DNA of 64,000 bases from Emydura subglobosa (lineage: Eukaryota; Chordata; Testudines; Chelidae), in NCBI GenBank assembly GCA_007922225.1, contig ML679974.1, positions 6,189,105 to 6,253,104 of the forward strand, written 5' to 3'. This document shows, one piece after another, positions 48,275-60,939 of the stretch. The translations under genes were made by a program, and so were the position numbers. How positions within the stretch are numbered: the stretch's first letter is position 1; each line of letters starts with the position of its first letter. The notes beneath the pieces were generated by a model. The model had not been told where the DNA came from. It saw only the letters and a list, made by a program, of their open reading frames with translations, and did no database searches.

Positions 48275-51200
48275 CAGCAACCTTGATAGATTTGATAGCC
48301 CTTACCTTGCCTTAAAGCTCTGGATCCATTTAAACATTGTGTGTGAGTATTTCTGTGCAAGTAAGTAAAAATTAACAAGCTCTTTACTTCACCTGTGAGA
48401 TCCTCATTAAGATGATATAAATTAAAACAAGATGGTAATTCTTTTGGGGCAGTAGCAAGAAGTATTATGTTTGATAAGGTAGCTTTTTCTTAGCTGCTTC
48501 CAGTCACTCAGACAACTATGCAGCTGGAACAGGCTCCACTTTAATCAAAGTAAAATGACTCTGATGGCATAAAAACTAAAGGTTTTGGCTGAGTGTTTAA
48601 ACTAGAAAGTAAGGGAAAGATGACAAGCCAAAGAGCACCGAATTAAGACAGAAAACAGATCAACGATGTAGGTAATACAAAAATCTGCATCCAGTCAAAG
48701 GAAGGACCCAAAATATAAGCCAGGATGGGAAAAGATCACAAGAAGGGTGTGGGCCGTCAGCAAAGACTAAGGAGGCAAATGAGAACAGGCACCTGTTAAA
48801 AAGTGAAAGTGAGGTCTATGTACATATGCAAAAAACTTAAAAGCAACATTAAAATGCTTGGCAATAGCAAAGGGCTTTTGTGCAACAAACTACTGAAACC
48901 TGAAAAAATCAGTGGGGCTAGGACTTATCTTCTATAATAGTTCATGGTCAAGATTATGCTAAATAGGCAGCTGAACAGCACATTAAAAAGATCAAATAGA
49001 ATCCAATGAGAAGCAGTGAGTGGACGGTACCACACAACTGAATATGTATGTAAATGAAGCTTCAGTCAGAATGTAAATGTATTAGGAGGGCTACACTAAT
49101 AGCTTTTGACTCAAAAGGATGAGCACAGAATACTCAGTGGCCAAACTGCATCCAATTCTAGGACAGTGACGTTACTAGGGGAAATTCAGATACCTTTGTA
49201 CAAACTGGTCCAATGGCAAAACCGGGCAAAGTTTAGAGAAACAATTGAAGTTATTATTTCTTCAAATAACTAGTTCTAGAACACACAAGAGGAGACTATA
49301 TTCAGCTCAGTCTTATACAAACCAGAATAGCTACTGCTAGAGTAACATTTGAGAATTAGGCAAGTGACCAAAATATAGTTAAATTCAACTTCTTGGGAAA
49401 TAAGATTCCAGAAATTGATACAGTAACACTAAAATGTAGGAAGATTTCAATAGGGAGACAGCTAATCAGAGGTACTAAAGTAAAATCCTTGGACTATCTT
49501 ACGCTTTTCTCAAGTCGAATCCACACCAAAACTAAGAACACATGTACACTGCTAAGCAAAAAAGAACTAAACACACAAGTAGTAAATTAAATAGCTAAAA
49601 GGCAAGATTGAAAAAGTTGAAAAATCTGTTTTTCTTGAATAACATTTGGAAATCAAATCCTAATGAAGCTAATAAATTACAGCAGGGAAATTCTCAGAGG
49701 GAAACTAGGAAGTATAAAATAGATTTTGAAGAGCAAACAGCTAACTATAAAAATAAACAAGGAATTCTTTAAATATATCAGAAGCAAGAAGCCTGCAAAA
49801 GAATTAATGCATCTGCTGGGTCACCAAGCGTTAAAATTAAGGAAGATAAGGACCTTGCTGTAAAGTTAAATGTTATGGGTTGTTTTGTTTTGTGCCTGTC
49901 TTCACCACAGAGGATGTTAGGTAATTAGCTAACCAGAACTCCTCTTTGATGGTTAATAAAGAGAAGCTGGAACGAATTGATCCAGATTATATGTATCCAA
50001 GGGTTCTGAAGGAGCTCAAATGTGAAATGGCTGAATTGCTAGCAAAGAAGTGTCGTCATTAAAACAACTTCTATGCCAGAGGGGTGGTAAAGTAGTCACT
50101 GTTGTACCTATATTTTAAAAAGGCTCTGAGGAGGACTCAGGGAATTGCAGAGCAGTAAGTCTTACATCTTTACCTAATCAACTGATTAAAATGATACTTT
50201 AAAAAAAAATTCATGAGGGGCACAATGGTAAGGTAGGGTCTAACTATGGTTTCTGCAAAGGAAAATCATGCCTCACTACTCTGGTAGAATTCTTTTAATG
50301 TGTCAAAGTAGTCTATAAAATAGAAACAGCTGATAATGTAGACTTTCAAAAAGTATTTGCTTATCACCTCAAACCTATATAGTAGTCTCTTAGGACAGAC
50401 TTTGTCAAAGTATTGAGAGCTCAAAACAGAAAACTGAACAGATGAAGAAAACACCCTCAGTGTAGCTAAGGCTCTGTCATTTTACCTGGAGAGGCTGAAA
50501 TCATTCAGGAGCTCCCCTAAGCTACTTGTAGTGTTTGCACACAGAATGAGGGTTAAGCAATATATACCCAAAGACTGTATAAATGGGTGTTTACTTGTAT
50601 TAAATCTTGCTATGAGTTAGCTAGATTTCAGTCACTTATGCAGTTTAAAATCCACTCCACCAGTGGTCAAGCAGCTTCGCAGCTTCCTGAGGAAGCATAC
50701 CAATCTCTGAAAATTGCAGGGCAGCTTCACGGGGTTCAGTCCACAGCTCTACACAGCATTATTCCCTAGCTGCAGCATTAAGATCCAATGCCTGCTTCAG
50801 CAGAAATTCAAATAAACTGGGCACCCAACTCCAACCTACAAAGGCATTGCTTTTGAGTCATTAGAAGTGGAATAAGTGCAAACACTCACTCAAAAGTGAA
50901 TGACCGTGGGCTGTTGCATTGTTGAAGTGAGCTCCCCATCCTAGGTTGGGATTTGCTGTGTCTACCAACTAAGAGATAGGAGCACCAATTTTGGTAGAAT
51001 TAGCTTTCATGTACATGTTGTCTGAACTGGACAAGTAATTTATTGCCAGCCAATGTTATAGCGCTCTCATTCTGAGATAAGCATATGGAATAACTTGTTG
51101 CTGCAGCTATAAGGTGTCTCACCCTGCGGAAGAATATTACTGTTGGTTGGGATTATCTTGATGTTTGAGAATGACAAACAACCTTGCCTGTGGAAGGAAA

Positions 51201-53515
51201 GCCTTTCTTGCTTACAAATCTAAAAGTCAGCCAAGATAAAAGACTTTCTACATAGGAAAGTAAGATTTCCTTCAATTTATTCTGAGTTACACTTTCTACA
51301 AAAGTAAAATATGTCTGAGGACTAATGCAAGGCCTTTGTGAGCCAGTCTCCCAAATGGGTAAACCTAAATAGTCTGTTACCCCCAATGCACGGCCACATT
51401 CCTTGCTGGATTTGACCAGATTGTTTTGGCTGGTTGTAAAGGCCCTTTTAATACTGGTAGAATGATCTTGGAATTAGAAGGAGCTCTCAGAATATCAAAA
51501 TCAGGATGAGAAATAACATCTCTTTCTGGGGAAGTAATCTTTTAAAGTAGAAGTCCTTCTAAATTCCAACTCATGAAATTTTATGGTATATTCAGACAGG
51601 GAAGATGCTAGTGACTACGTAGTCATCTGGGGATGACTAGTCACCAGGCTTTAGATCAATGTCCTGAAATTTCATGTTGCATAGGTGGTTCTTCTGATAA
51701 AATGTCTGGGACAACCATAGGATAGTGTTCCAGAGCAAAAGATCTAGTGAAAGGGGCTTCCCCTGAGGTCTTGGAGAGGATGACCCCTCTCTAAGATTAT
51801 GTTCAAACTCCCCATTGTATCTCAAAGAAAGCCAGTAGACCTATCCAGCCCAAGGAGAAAACTGAAAGTCATTAGAATCAGGTTTTCTGTCATATAGCCT
51901 ATCAGGATATAGGCATAGTCTGTGTCTGTATGGACTATGTGGAGCATTAGTCTAGTGTCTGCTCTAAAATGGTCTTTTGTCAGGTGACTGAAACTGAGGT
52001 GGCAGAATAACTTGCCTGTCCCGATCAGACTAATCTGACTGTGACTCATACCTCAGATCAGCAGCAGGTGAAACTAAAGGTCTTGGCAACTTTAAGGGAA
52101 ACAAACTTCCCTTATGATTCCATAGGAATTTTAGGGCAGGGAAACTAACTGTTTGGAAAAATTTGAATATGCTCTACAACCTTTTGTCTTTTTTTCTCCC
52201 ACAGGAGAAGCTACTGCCTCTCTTTTACCACCTAGATCATTCACTTCTGGAGATACCGTAGTGCAAGTATCTTCTGGATCAGTTACGATTGGCTGATTCA
52301 AGCAGTGAATTTGTGCTACTGCTCCTACGGTTAGATGGCATTGAGGTGCAGAAGCTATAGGATCCTAAGAAATATAAATACATAAAAGCTTTGAACAAAA
52401 CAATATAATGAATCCTCGTTAGCTGGCTATCTGTGACTAAAACTAGCTAATGACACTGTCTTGCTTGAAGAGATGGATCTGGAGAGGTTCTAGTCCCTCC
52501 ACAAACACGGTTGGAATGAACTGAGGTGTCCTGAGTGCTATGCCTCCTTTTATAAGCTCCTCCTCAGAACGCTCAGGAAAGGTGAAGGAAGGGGCTGGAG
52601 AAGACCACTCCAACAGGCACTGCTACAAAATGTTCCACCATTCAAGATGCACTATTGGTGCAACCCAAGAGTGGGAATGTGTAATCAAGGGGGACAGCTT
52701 AGCTTCTGAACATTTCCCCTGTATTGTTACAGAATTTAAGATTACTATAATTGAAAGTTCAGAGGAAAGATTACTCCTCCTTCAGTCTGTTTACTTAAGA
52801 CAATAATAAAAATTGTATATAGTCATTTTCACTATTTCCCCTATGTAGTCAGTCATTCAAGTTTTTCATTTCTTTCACAAAGCAACAGTGGAGAGAAAAA
52901 AATATTTAAAAAATAACAGAAGTGTGATTGTGACACTACAAAAATTAGTAGGGGGAATTCAGGGCAGTTATAGCTGTTGAAAATAGTTTTAAAGAGTTTT
53001 GAAATGGAATAGATATAATGTTGACTGTATCCATTTAAAGTTGTAGTTATGCATAAATAAAAACAAAAGCTTAGTATTGAAAGAATCCAACTCACTGGGT
53101 TTTTAAAAATATTGTGAGTAACCTACATAGCATGATTTAAACTGTATAAGAAAATAAACTTAAATTGCTTGAAGTTAATGATTATTACATTTAAAATTAA
53201 TCTGGATATGGTCTATTTCTTTGTATCCTGGCTCTACTGGAAACACTACAAATATCACTGAATTCACTTCAATGTGCATATTTACACAAACAGAAAGCCA
53301 ACTGCCACAACACTGCCTTTATCATTAATAATCTTGTAAGCTAATATTCTAGAACCATCACTAATATAAGTAATGGGTCATCTACCTCTTTGGGGCATTA
53401 TGAAATGTCTGTCTGGATGAGTAATAACTATCATCGAACCACAGATGGGCGGTCTGTGGTAGTACCTAAAGACAAATTCAGCCAATTTAATACCAGAAGA
53501 CACAAGCAGGGAAAG
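48275..53515. other. Intergenic between convergent EMP2 and ATF7IP2
   Basis: The only feature seen is the degenerate CR1 at 49.6-50.4 kb. The rest is AT-rich without exons, tRNAs or named repeats. Confidence 0.55.
49640..50420 (+). mobile_element. CR1-family LINE, degenerate internal ORF2 part
   Basis: The plus strand follows the CR1 ORF2 order in decayed form: GAATTCTTTAAATATATCAG, TGTCTTCACCACAGAGGATG, AGGGTTCTGAAGGAGCTC, TTTTAAAAAGGCTCTGAGG, GGGAATTGCAGAGCAGTAAG and GGTTTCTGCAAAGGAAAATC (the reverse-transcriptase 5' half). No long frame survives. Similar but weaker sequence may extend back to about 49300. Confidence 0.65.
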
Positions 53516-53519
53516 CACT

Positions 53520-54320
53520 TATACAGCACTGGAAAACATTTATTTATATAAACACTTTAATCAACTTCCCCAAAAGCTTAATTCATGCCCAAAATGAGTG
53601 ACAATGAAACAATCTCACTTGGTGTTCCTTTACAATGAAAGGTAAAAGGTCCAGCTGATTGTCTCAGGTGATTGTAATATTTAAACAATATAGCTCCTGT
53701 ATTATTATTACCCCAACTACAGAGACGTTAAACCTTACAAGCAGTTTTCAGAGGCTTCAGAATAATGGAGGTGCTCCTGAGGTACTGTACGAGTACACTC
53801 AAGTACAAGAACTAAAATGTTCTGAAAGTTTGGGCGCCATTTAGTGAAGGGAATGGAACAACTCCTCACACTATTCTCCCCAAATATACAAAAAGGAAAG
53901 GTGAGGAAACCACCACAAAACTCATGACATGTTAGATTTCTCATCTCATGATCATTATCAAAATGTATAGTTACCAAGTGGAAACATTTACTCCTTTATG
54001 TTCCAAGTACGTCCTATATGTAATAATGCTCATTGAAAGGAATGGGAGAGAAAGGAGTGAGAAGGAAAATAACTAAACTAAAGACAGAACTGAAATTATT
54101 TTTATAAACAGAATTCTCAGTCTCAAGTTATTAGAAACAATTTACAAAATTTATGGAACAATGCTCAGAATATAAATAACTGATAGTTGGCATGATAGGT
54201 AAGAAACAGAACTGAGTGAATACTGTCAGTGGCACAATGACGTCCTTGGCGCTGGATTGTTTACAAATAAAAATACAGTATTTCAAACCAAAACAATTGT
54301 GTAACAGTTACTGAGGTAGC
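53520..54320 (-). other. ATF7IP2: ATF7IP2 3' UTR (inferred extent)
   Basis: This is AT-rich, repeat-poor sequence downstream of the stop codon on the minus strand. A polyadenylation hexamer (AATAAA on the minus strand, plus coordinates 53539-53544) would give a 3' UTR of about 0.8 kb. The extent is an inference. Confidence 0.45.
53539..53544 (-). promoter_or_regulatory. AATAAA polyadenylation signal candidate of ATF7IP2
   Basis: Minus-strand AATAAA about 780 bases past the stop codon and still repeat-free. This is the best candidate seen for the gene's 3' end. Confidence 0.4.
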
Positions 54321-54737
54321 TTATGAGTTTTCCAGAGGAATTAAAGCAATTGATTGTATATCACAAAATGGTCCATAACGTCCACATACATCTTTTGATT
54401 GTATTGTAAAGTAGTACTTCTTGGAGGCTGTAAATTGCGATAAAGAACAAGCCATTGGTAGGGGCAAAGCCTTTATTTCTCCTATTTTCTTCCAGTGTGA
54501 TGCAGTACTGTTATTAGTGTGTTCATGGTATAGGAACAAGTGATAGCTCTCTACAGGCGCACACTTGGGATCAATCTCCATAACAGTCCATGAGAGTGCA
54601 ATACCTTTTGGATTTTGCACCTGAGCCAGTTTTAGTTCAGGCTTCTGAGGCGGCACAGTGTCTTTGAATCCATCCTTGAGTTCTGGATATGGAGGTATCT
54701 GTGGTAGTGGAGGAAGATGGAGAAACCGTTCAAGAAC
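54321..54737 (-). CDS. ATF7IP2: ATF7IP2 last coding exon (fibronectin type III domain, stop)
   Basis: The exon starts in phase 0 after the acceptor TATGCTCCCTAG and ends with TAA at 54323-54321. It encodes 138 residues. A proline-rich strip (LHLPPLPQIPPYPEL) leads into the fibronectin type III domain, with landmark strands PPQKPELKLAQVQ, ALSWTV, YHLFLYHE, WKKIGEIKALPLPMACSLSQ and KYYFTIQSKDVCGRYGPF. The WKKIGEIKALPLPMACSL segment is characteristic of the ATF7IP/ATF7IP2 C-terminus. The protein ends LIPLENS. Confidence 0.92.
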   Translation of the reverse strand, partial: VLERFLHLPPLPQIPPYPELKDGFKDTVPPQKPELKLAQVQNPKGIALSWTVMEIDPKCAPVESYHLFLYHEHTNNSTASHWKKIGEIKALPLPMACSLSQFTASKKYYFTIQSKDVCGRYGPFCDIQSIALIPLENS

Positions 54738-55638
54738 CTAGGGAGCATAAAAACAGTGGGTGAATAACTTAATATTACTGTAATATTTCTTTAATGAACA
54801 AGCCAACCAGAGTGTGCTAACTTTTGATTCAGACTAAGTTTTCCCATTTCAGGAAATAGTTTCAAAAGAGTTAAGGAGCTCCTTGTATCAGCTTTACCAA
54901 CCAAATGTTTTGTATTGTGGTAAATCATGCTGCATTAGTCTCATTTTAGGTACTTCTTAGTTCAGTGTTTCTTAGAATGTCTATAGGGATAAGAATACTA
55001 AATTAAAAACAAAAAATAGCATTTTGTTAAATTGTTTTGTTTTCTGGTACATCATGTTGCAATGCTTTATTTACTGAACTTATGCTACTATACCACTTTA
55101 AAAATATCCTTCCAAAGACTCCTCTAAACTAGCTATATTTTACAATCTTTAAAAGGTCAACAAACTAGAACAGTCACAGGAAACGATCTATTGCTGCTAC
55201 ATAAACACTTAAGATTTTTCTAACTGATTTATTTTCCATAAATCCAATACTCAACCCCTCACCCCCACCAGAAGCAGAAGACACTATTAACCAAGACTCC
55301 ATTAAAACGATTTCAGTTGTTCCAAAATGAGGGCTGTAGAGGTTAACATTTGTGCTCTGCTGGGGCGGAGAGTTCGTATTTTGGGATCTCGGCAGCAGGA
55401 AGGGACAACCAGACAAGGAAGTACCCAAGCAAAAATGTATTTAAGGTTGAGATAGAAATTGAGATAAAAAAGCTTACAGATCTTCACAAGCTTTGCACAT
55501 AAGCCATATTACTATTAACCAAGCCGTTAAAAATATAAAAAGGACACTATCCACAAGAAGAATGGGAACAAGCATTCTACACAAGGGGAAAGTGTCCGCA
55601 GGCATTAGTATTACTCGAGCAGCAACAGCACTTAACAA

Positions 55639-56040
55639 TTAAAAGAGTAAGCCCACCAGGAGAATAGCTATCACTATGGTCACCTGGGGGCCTATTAGTG
55701 TTGAGATTACAGATCGGGGGGGGGGGGGGGGGAAGCGGGGCCGGGGGGGGGTTTTACACTTACGTCCTGACCTACTCATGCGGGGAAAAAGATGCTTACC
55801 AATACGAGGGCGAGGAGACCCATTCTTCGCCCTATGAAGCGAGTTATAACCAGAGAACCAATCTGCCCGGGGCATCCACTAGCGCCTCGACGGATCCACG
55901 GAGAATCTCAGGCAGGGAGGGGTGCCGGGGCCTCTAATATACCCCAATTCCTTAAGCCTTACATGAAGCTTCACCTGGTAGCAGGTGACGCGCATCTCAA
56001 TCCACATGGGGATTGGGTCTTAATATTGGTTTTTCATTAA
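55639..56040 (-). pseudogene. Possible endogenous retroviral remnant (pol end / env-like ends)
   Basis: On the minus strand a CpG-rich piece unlike its surroundings carries two overlapping frames. One starts at 55823 and is a short hydrophobic signal-peptide-like stretch that meets a stop at 55776. The other crosses the C-rich homopolymer at about 55717-55755 and ends in a membrane-spanning-like hydrophobic run (55683-55642) just before a stop. Overlap of a pol end with an env start, and a hydrophobic tail downstream, would fit an internally deleted provirus. No LTR pair, catalytic motif or named family was identified, so this is a tentative reading. It is broken and non-functional. Confidence 0.28.
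55716..55755. repeat. G-rich homopolymer tract
   Basis: A run of about 18 G, then AAGCGGGGCCGGGGGGGGG. It is G-quadruplex-capable and also a classic place for assembly error. Confidence 0.85.
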
Positions 56041-56107
56041 TCTATTGACCATTAGCTAGGGGCTTTTTGCAATAAAATGATGTTAGTTGTTTATCACTCA
56101 AAACTGC

Positions 56108-56160
56108 TGACTTTACTGCTGAAGCTGCTAATTTTCTGCTAAAGCTGCTAATTTTCTGCT
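56108..56160. repeat. Short tandem repeat of about 22 bases
   Basis: AAGCTGCTAATTTTCTGCT is repeated directly twice, with a related partial unit before it. Confidence 0.75.
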
Positions 56161-56997
56161 GACCCCATGGCCAGCTGGCTTCTATATTCCTCTCAAGGGT
56201 ATTTCCAGGCCTAGGGACAGTTCCTCTTAACCCCTAGGGACTTTCCAAAAGATATTTCTATGCCTGGCCCTGAGAGGCCTAACTCTTGCTCATAAGCCTG
56301 CCGCTGATTTTAGGGCCCAGCCTCGCCATACTAAGCTGTTCTCGTGTTACAATATTCTTGTGCGCCCTACAACATTATTTCTGGATAGATCTGCATAGTT
56401 ACAGTTCCCTTAGTGTTCTATTATTGCACTCTGATAAATTTTCCAAAAAAGTACCTGGGGTTCAGACAGACAGAAGCACATCCACAGGACTGAAATATAT
56501 TATACTTTACCAATATGAATAATACCATAGGTATTTTGATCAAGTTCAACTATTAGTAAATTTTGACAGCCATCCTGCAAACTGATTGTCCTGTACAGTT
56601 GTCATACAATGTAAGAATCTGAAAGAAAGAGCTTATGCTCTTATCTCACTAGCAATTACCGTAGCAGAAAGCTTGCATTCTATGTAGGTCTTCAAAAATA
56701 AAGAAAAGTTAAACTGACAGATCTTTAAAAACTGCTACTTAGATTTTATCTCAGAAGAAATTCAAGAAGGCAGCTCTGCAGAGATTCTGTCATAGCTGTT
56801 TTAGAAGATTCATTCTGGTTTTGTAGCCTTTTGAACATCCAAAAGAATGGAATAATAAAAAGCAGGACTGACACAGCGGGTTCCACCCTCCTCAAGCTTC
56901 CATAGCCAGTTAAAAAAAACCCAAACTACAGAACTGCTATTTTTCGAAGTACATTTTTCCTTTTTATAGTCAATTACTATGAGGGTATAGTGTAGAC

Positions 56998-57274
56998 CAG
57001 TGTTTCTCAATTAAATTTGGCCACGGAACCCTTTTGAACTCCATAAATAATTGCGGAACCCCCCAAACTCTTAACAGTCTTCAAATGTCGAAATAAGCAA
57101 AGGTCAGCATTTCTCACTTAAATTACACTTACACTGGATACCCTCCGCCGGAAAATCCAAGACATCTTCCCTTTTTCGGCGGCGCGGAGAACAGCTGTTC
57201 GCGGCAGCACGGAGAACAGCTGTTCGCGGAACACTAACAGTGGGGTTCCGCGGAACACCAATTGAGAAACACTG
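56998..57274. mobile_element. hAT non-autonomous transposon with exact target-site duplication (ATF7IP2 intron)
   Basis: Inverted ends CAGTGTTTCTCAATTAAAT and CCAATTGAGAAACACTG are flanked by identical 8-base duplications GTGTAGAC (56990-56997 and 57275-57282). Inside is a tandem pair of CGGAGAACAGCTGTTCGCGG. The element is non-coding. The intact duplication suggests it is the youngest hAT insertion in the window. Confidence 0.92.
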
Positions 57275-58872
57275 GTGTAGACAGTGCTGTACATCTATTA
57301 ATAAAATATTTTATGCTGAGAACAGTTCACTGATCCTGGAAGCATCTGTATTGAAGATTTGTAGTCCTGAGAGGTCACAAGATAAACCATAAAATCCTTT
57401 TATCAAAGCTGGTTTTTATACTTTTACCACAAGGCATGCAAAAATTTCCTGGGTGGATAGATACACATTTTTCTCACACCTGAATGTCCTCTGGCACTTG
57501 TCAATCCCTTTCCTTCTACCATCAGCTCATACAATTACTTGTTTATACTTCTCTATCTATACACTGAAACGGAAGAACAATATTTATATTCCAATTGATT
57601 TATTTTATAAGTATGTGGTAAAAATGAGAAAGTAAGCAATTTTTCAGTAATAGTGTGTTGTGACACATTTTTGTATTTTTATATCTGATTTTGTAAGCAA
57701 GTATTTTTTAAGTGAGGTGAAGGTTGGGGGGTAAACAAGACAAATCAGATGCCTGCAGGGGGTTAAGTAGCCTGGAAAGGCTAAGAGTCACTACTTAAAA
57801 GTAAGTATGCCATTGCCAATTAAAGCATGCAAGATGGAAGAGTGGGATGGGGGTGCAGACTGCAGATCTGCACTATCCACGGTGGATGAACTCTCATTTT
57901 GGTACCATGAGTAGGTGATGTTTTAGAGATGCCATCCCTTTTTATTTTTTGGTTCCCAATCAAGGAGTCAAGCACAAGAATCTCAGCAGAACCCAGCAGG
58001 GTACCTGAGCCCCATCATGATTAAACCAAGCTAAAGGAGCTTAGTAGAGCGTGATGGAATAGTCAAATACCCCAAATATGAGCCAACCTCATGGACCCAC
58101 AGACCACACATGATCATATTTTGAAAATTTGCACAATCTACTGTGAACAGTGCCTCATTCTGGCAACTCTCATGAGTGGAACTTATTCATGGGTTGAACT
58201 TGGAAGATACCTGCCATTTCCCCTCCCCCCCATTTGACCTATGTTCAGGCATGAAATGTAACAGTTTGAAATACCCATATGGTTGTGTGTGGTGCTCAGA
58301 TCCATACAATAATCTACAGAGCTGGTTTTCAGTATCAGCTCAATTGCCTCATCAAAAACATACCTTTTCTGAGCACTGTAGTGGCCACTATCTTGGAAAT
58401 TACTAAAAGTAGAAGCCAGTACCTCAAAGCAGCTGGGAATGCCACCTTTACAAGTATATAAAGTATTCATGTCTAACTATAGTAGTTTATGAGATGTCAA
58501 CTGCTAAACATCATGCTGAAATTACAGAGAAGGCTAAAAAAAAAAAAAAAGTAGTGATAAACACAACTACCTGATTACAGGGTCTGATATCTTGTGACCT
58601 ATCAGGACTAGAAAAACATGATCTATAACCTAGCACTCCAAGAATCCTAGCTGTCCAAGAGTAATAAAACATGCACATTTAGATACCTGACCTTTACATT
58701 ACTCATCCCTCATTCTAGTAGTTCTTTTTAGACACTGGAGCAGGACTGAATATAGCAAGTCTTGGAACACAGATGAGTGAAATTTTCAACTCCCTTTTCA
58801 CTCAGTTTCAGAAAGGCAATTTTTTTCTCCTTGTCTGAAATTTTCCTTGCCTGATCTTTGCCCCATGATTAG

Positions 58873-59240
58873 GGTTAAGATTCTGTCATGGGTATTTTTA
58901 GTAAAAGTCATGGATAGGTTGCAGGCAATAAACAGAAAGTCACAGAAGCCTGCAACCTGTCCTTGACCTTTACTAAACATACTGTGGGAGATGGGGGGGC
59001 TAACAGTCGGAACTCTGCCAGGGGCTGACTGCCAGCTGCTGCTCCAGCCCCATCACTCCTGCGACACTGACCTCACTGAAGAAGCAGTGGCCATGGCTAG
59101 GTCTGACCGTCATCCCTGAGGGCTGCTGCTCTGGGGTTGACAGCTGCTCCAGCCCCACCATTAAGGCGAACTGAAGCCAAAGATGTCACGGAGGTCAGCT
59201 GAAATCATGGAATCCTGACCTCCGTGACAGAATTGGATCC
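58873..59240. mobile_element. Palindromic-ended DNA element, copy 1
   Basis: Ends GATTCTGTCA and TGACAGAAT are inverted. Just inside the left end is a foldback with 30-base arms (58897-58926 and 58948-58977, TTTAGTAAAAGTCATGGATA and its mirror). Just inside the right end is another (TCACGGAGGTCA at 59186, TGACCTCCGTGA at 59216). The middle is CTGCTGCTCCAGCCCCA-type GC-rich sequence. Confidence 0.75.
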
Positions 59241-59685
59241 TTATCCATGATAGATTTTCCACTGCAACATTTTCTACAATAGTTTTTAGAAAAGTTCATT
59301 TTAGCATGCAGCAATGTCTATCTGATTGATGTTCTTGCTTCAATATTTGCTTCTTCTAATAGTTGGTATTTTTGTTGTTAGAATCCTCACCACTTCAGGA
59401 GCCATTATTGCATTAAAAGTATTTCATGATCACTGAAGACTTTACTACTCTTTTCTTAATACAATGCCACCTCCTTGTGGCTTAAAGAAGTAAGCTTATT
59501 CTTTGCCAAGGAATCTAGTTTAAAACAAATGTAATGATAGCATCTTTTCCTCAAAAATGTCCTTTAAAAGTCTGTTCAAACTCCCATAAAGTTGAATATT
59601 ATAGATTCATGAAGAGCTAATCAGTTAGAATTTGTAAACTCCACCTTTAAAAATAAGAAAATATAGAAAGCTAAAGAGAAAGTAC

Positions 59686-59789
59686 CTGATTTGATGCTTG
59701 TGCTGGTAGCTGAAGGTGATTTGATTTGGAGCTTGCTGACTTTGAATGAGTTTTGTTTAACATGGACTTTTGGTCTTCTTTCGCCTTGC
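59686..59789 (-). CDS. ATF7IP2: ATF7IP2 internal coding exon (linker)
   Basis: The 104-base exon has acceptor GTTTACAG (upper side) and donor CAG|GTACTT. In the frame set by its neighbours it is open and encodes a Lys/Ser/Gln-rich linker (KAKEDQKSMLNKTHSKSASS, continuing). It joins in phase 0 to the FN3 exon. No domain is recognisable, which is expected for this part of the family; support comes from frame, splice sites and position. Confidence 0.75.
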
Positions 59790-60119
59790 CTGTAAACAAA
59801 ATGCAAGTTTTAAATATTGTAATTTTCCACCCACTGAAAGTAAAGTGGGTTAAAAACCTTATTTCACAGATTTATGGTTTTTGTTTACATATTTGGGATT
59901 TCTTTCCTACTCTGAAAGGTGCTACACTAAGGACTCTGGAGAATGAAATCTCCATTTCTCTAGAAAACACACAAGCCTCAGATTGCAAACCTGTTCACAC
60001 TGTTAAAATGCTTCAACCTGACATTGATGGGCTATCATTAAGTGAGACTGAGGCAGATAGTTCACTCTTCATTCCACTTAATTGTCCATCTTGATATTTT
60101 ATATCTTTATCAAAAGAAA

Positions 60120-60375
60120 ATTAGATAAGCTCATGGAAGATAGGTGCATCAATGGCTATTAGCTAAAATAGTCAGAGATGCAACCCAATGCTCACGGTGT
60201 CCCTTAACCTCTGACTGCCAGACACTGAGACTGGACAATGGGGACAGATCACTTGATAAATTGCCCTGTTCTGTTCATTCCCTCTGAAGTATCAGGCACT
60301 GGCCACCATCGGAACACAAGATAGTAGCTTAAATGGACCATCGGTCCGACCCAATAAGGCCACTTTACATTCTTA
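60120..60375 (+). mobile_element. CR1-family 3' end
   Basis: ATTAGATAAGCTCATGGAAG, ATGGCTATTAGCTAAAATAG, TTCATTCCCTCTGAAGTA, AATGGACCATCGGTCCGACC and TTACATTCTTA follow one CR1 subfamily's terminal sequence, in plus orientation, opposite to ATF7IP2. Confidence 0.75.
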
Positions 60376-60879
60376 CTCCTATCTGCACTAGGTGCAGATC
60401 ACCAACTCAGCTGATAAAGTTTTACCTGAACGTCTCTGACTAAGACCTTACATTAAAACAACACTTTCATCCATTCCAAAATAATTTCCAAGTTTCACAT
60501 ATTTTACAAACACTGCACTAAATACACAATGTTAATATACAGCATTGTCTTGGTGGGATGCAACAGCCTTTTAGCAGCACAGGAACAGTAACATGGCAGT
60601 TTAGAATAAGAAAGTAACACAACCAGAAAAGAACCAGAAAAGTCAGCTGCAGGAAACATTTAGGCAGAAGTAACTTATTTGTTCCAACTGGAATTTTTTC
60701 CAGGATGCTACCTAACACTCATTCTCCTGCAAAAAAGTGGAATGTGATCTTAAATTACTACAAAGATTCTGATCCAGTTTTAAAATTCAAGCACAACACA
60801 AAATCACCAACAGCATAGTGCTTTTTAACATGATACAGCATTAGTTCCGTACACACTAAGATGGAAGAAGGCCACCTAC

Positions 60880-60939
60880 CAAGCCAGCCATTAACACTAC
60901 TTCCTGCAGCATCCTGAGTTCTCCAGTCCAGGTCTTGAC
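60880..60939 (-). CDS. ATF7IP2: ATF7IP2 internal coding exon (60 bases)
   Basis: A small exon between acceptor TTTGTTCTAG and donor TTG|GTAGGT. It reads QDLDWRTQDAAGSSVNGWLG across its junctions in the only frame that links both neighbours. It is too short to identify alone; phase agreement on both sides is the main support. Confidence 0.7.
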
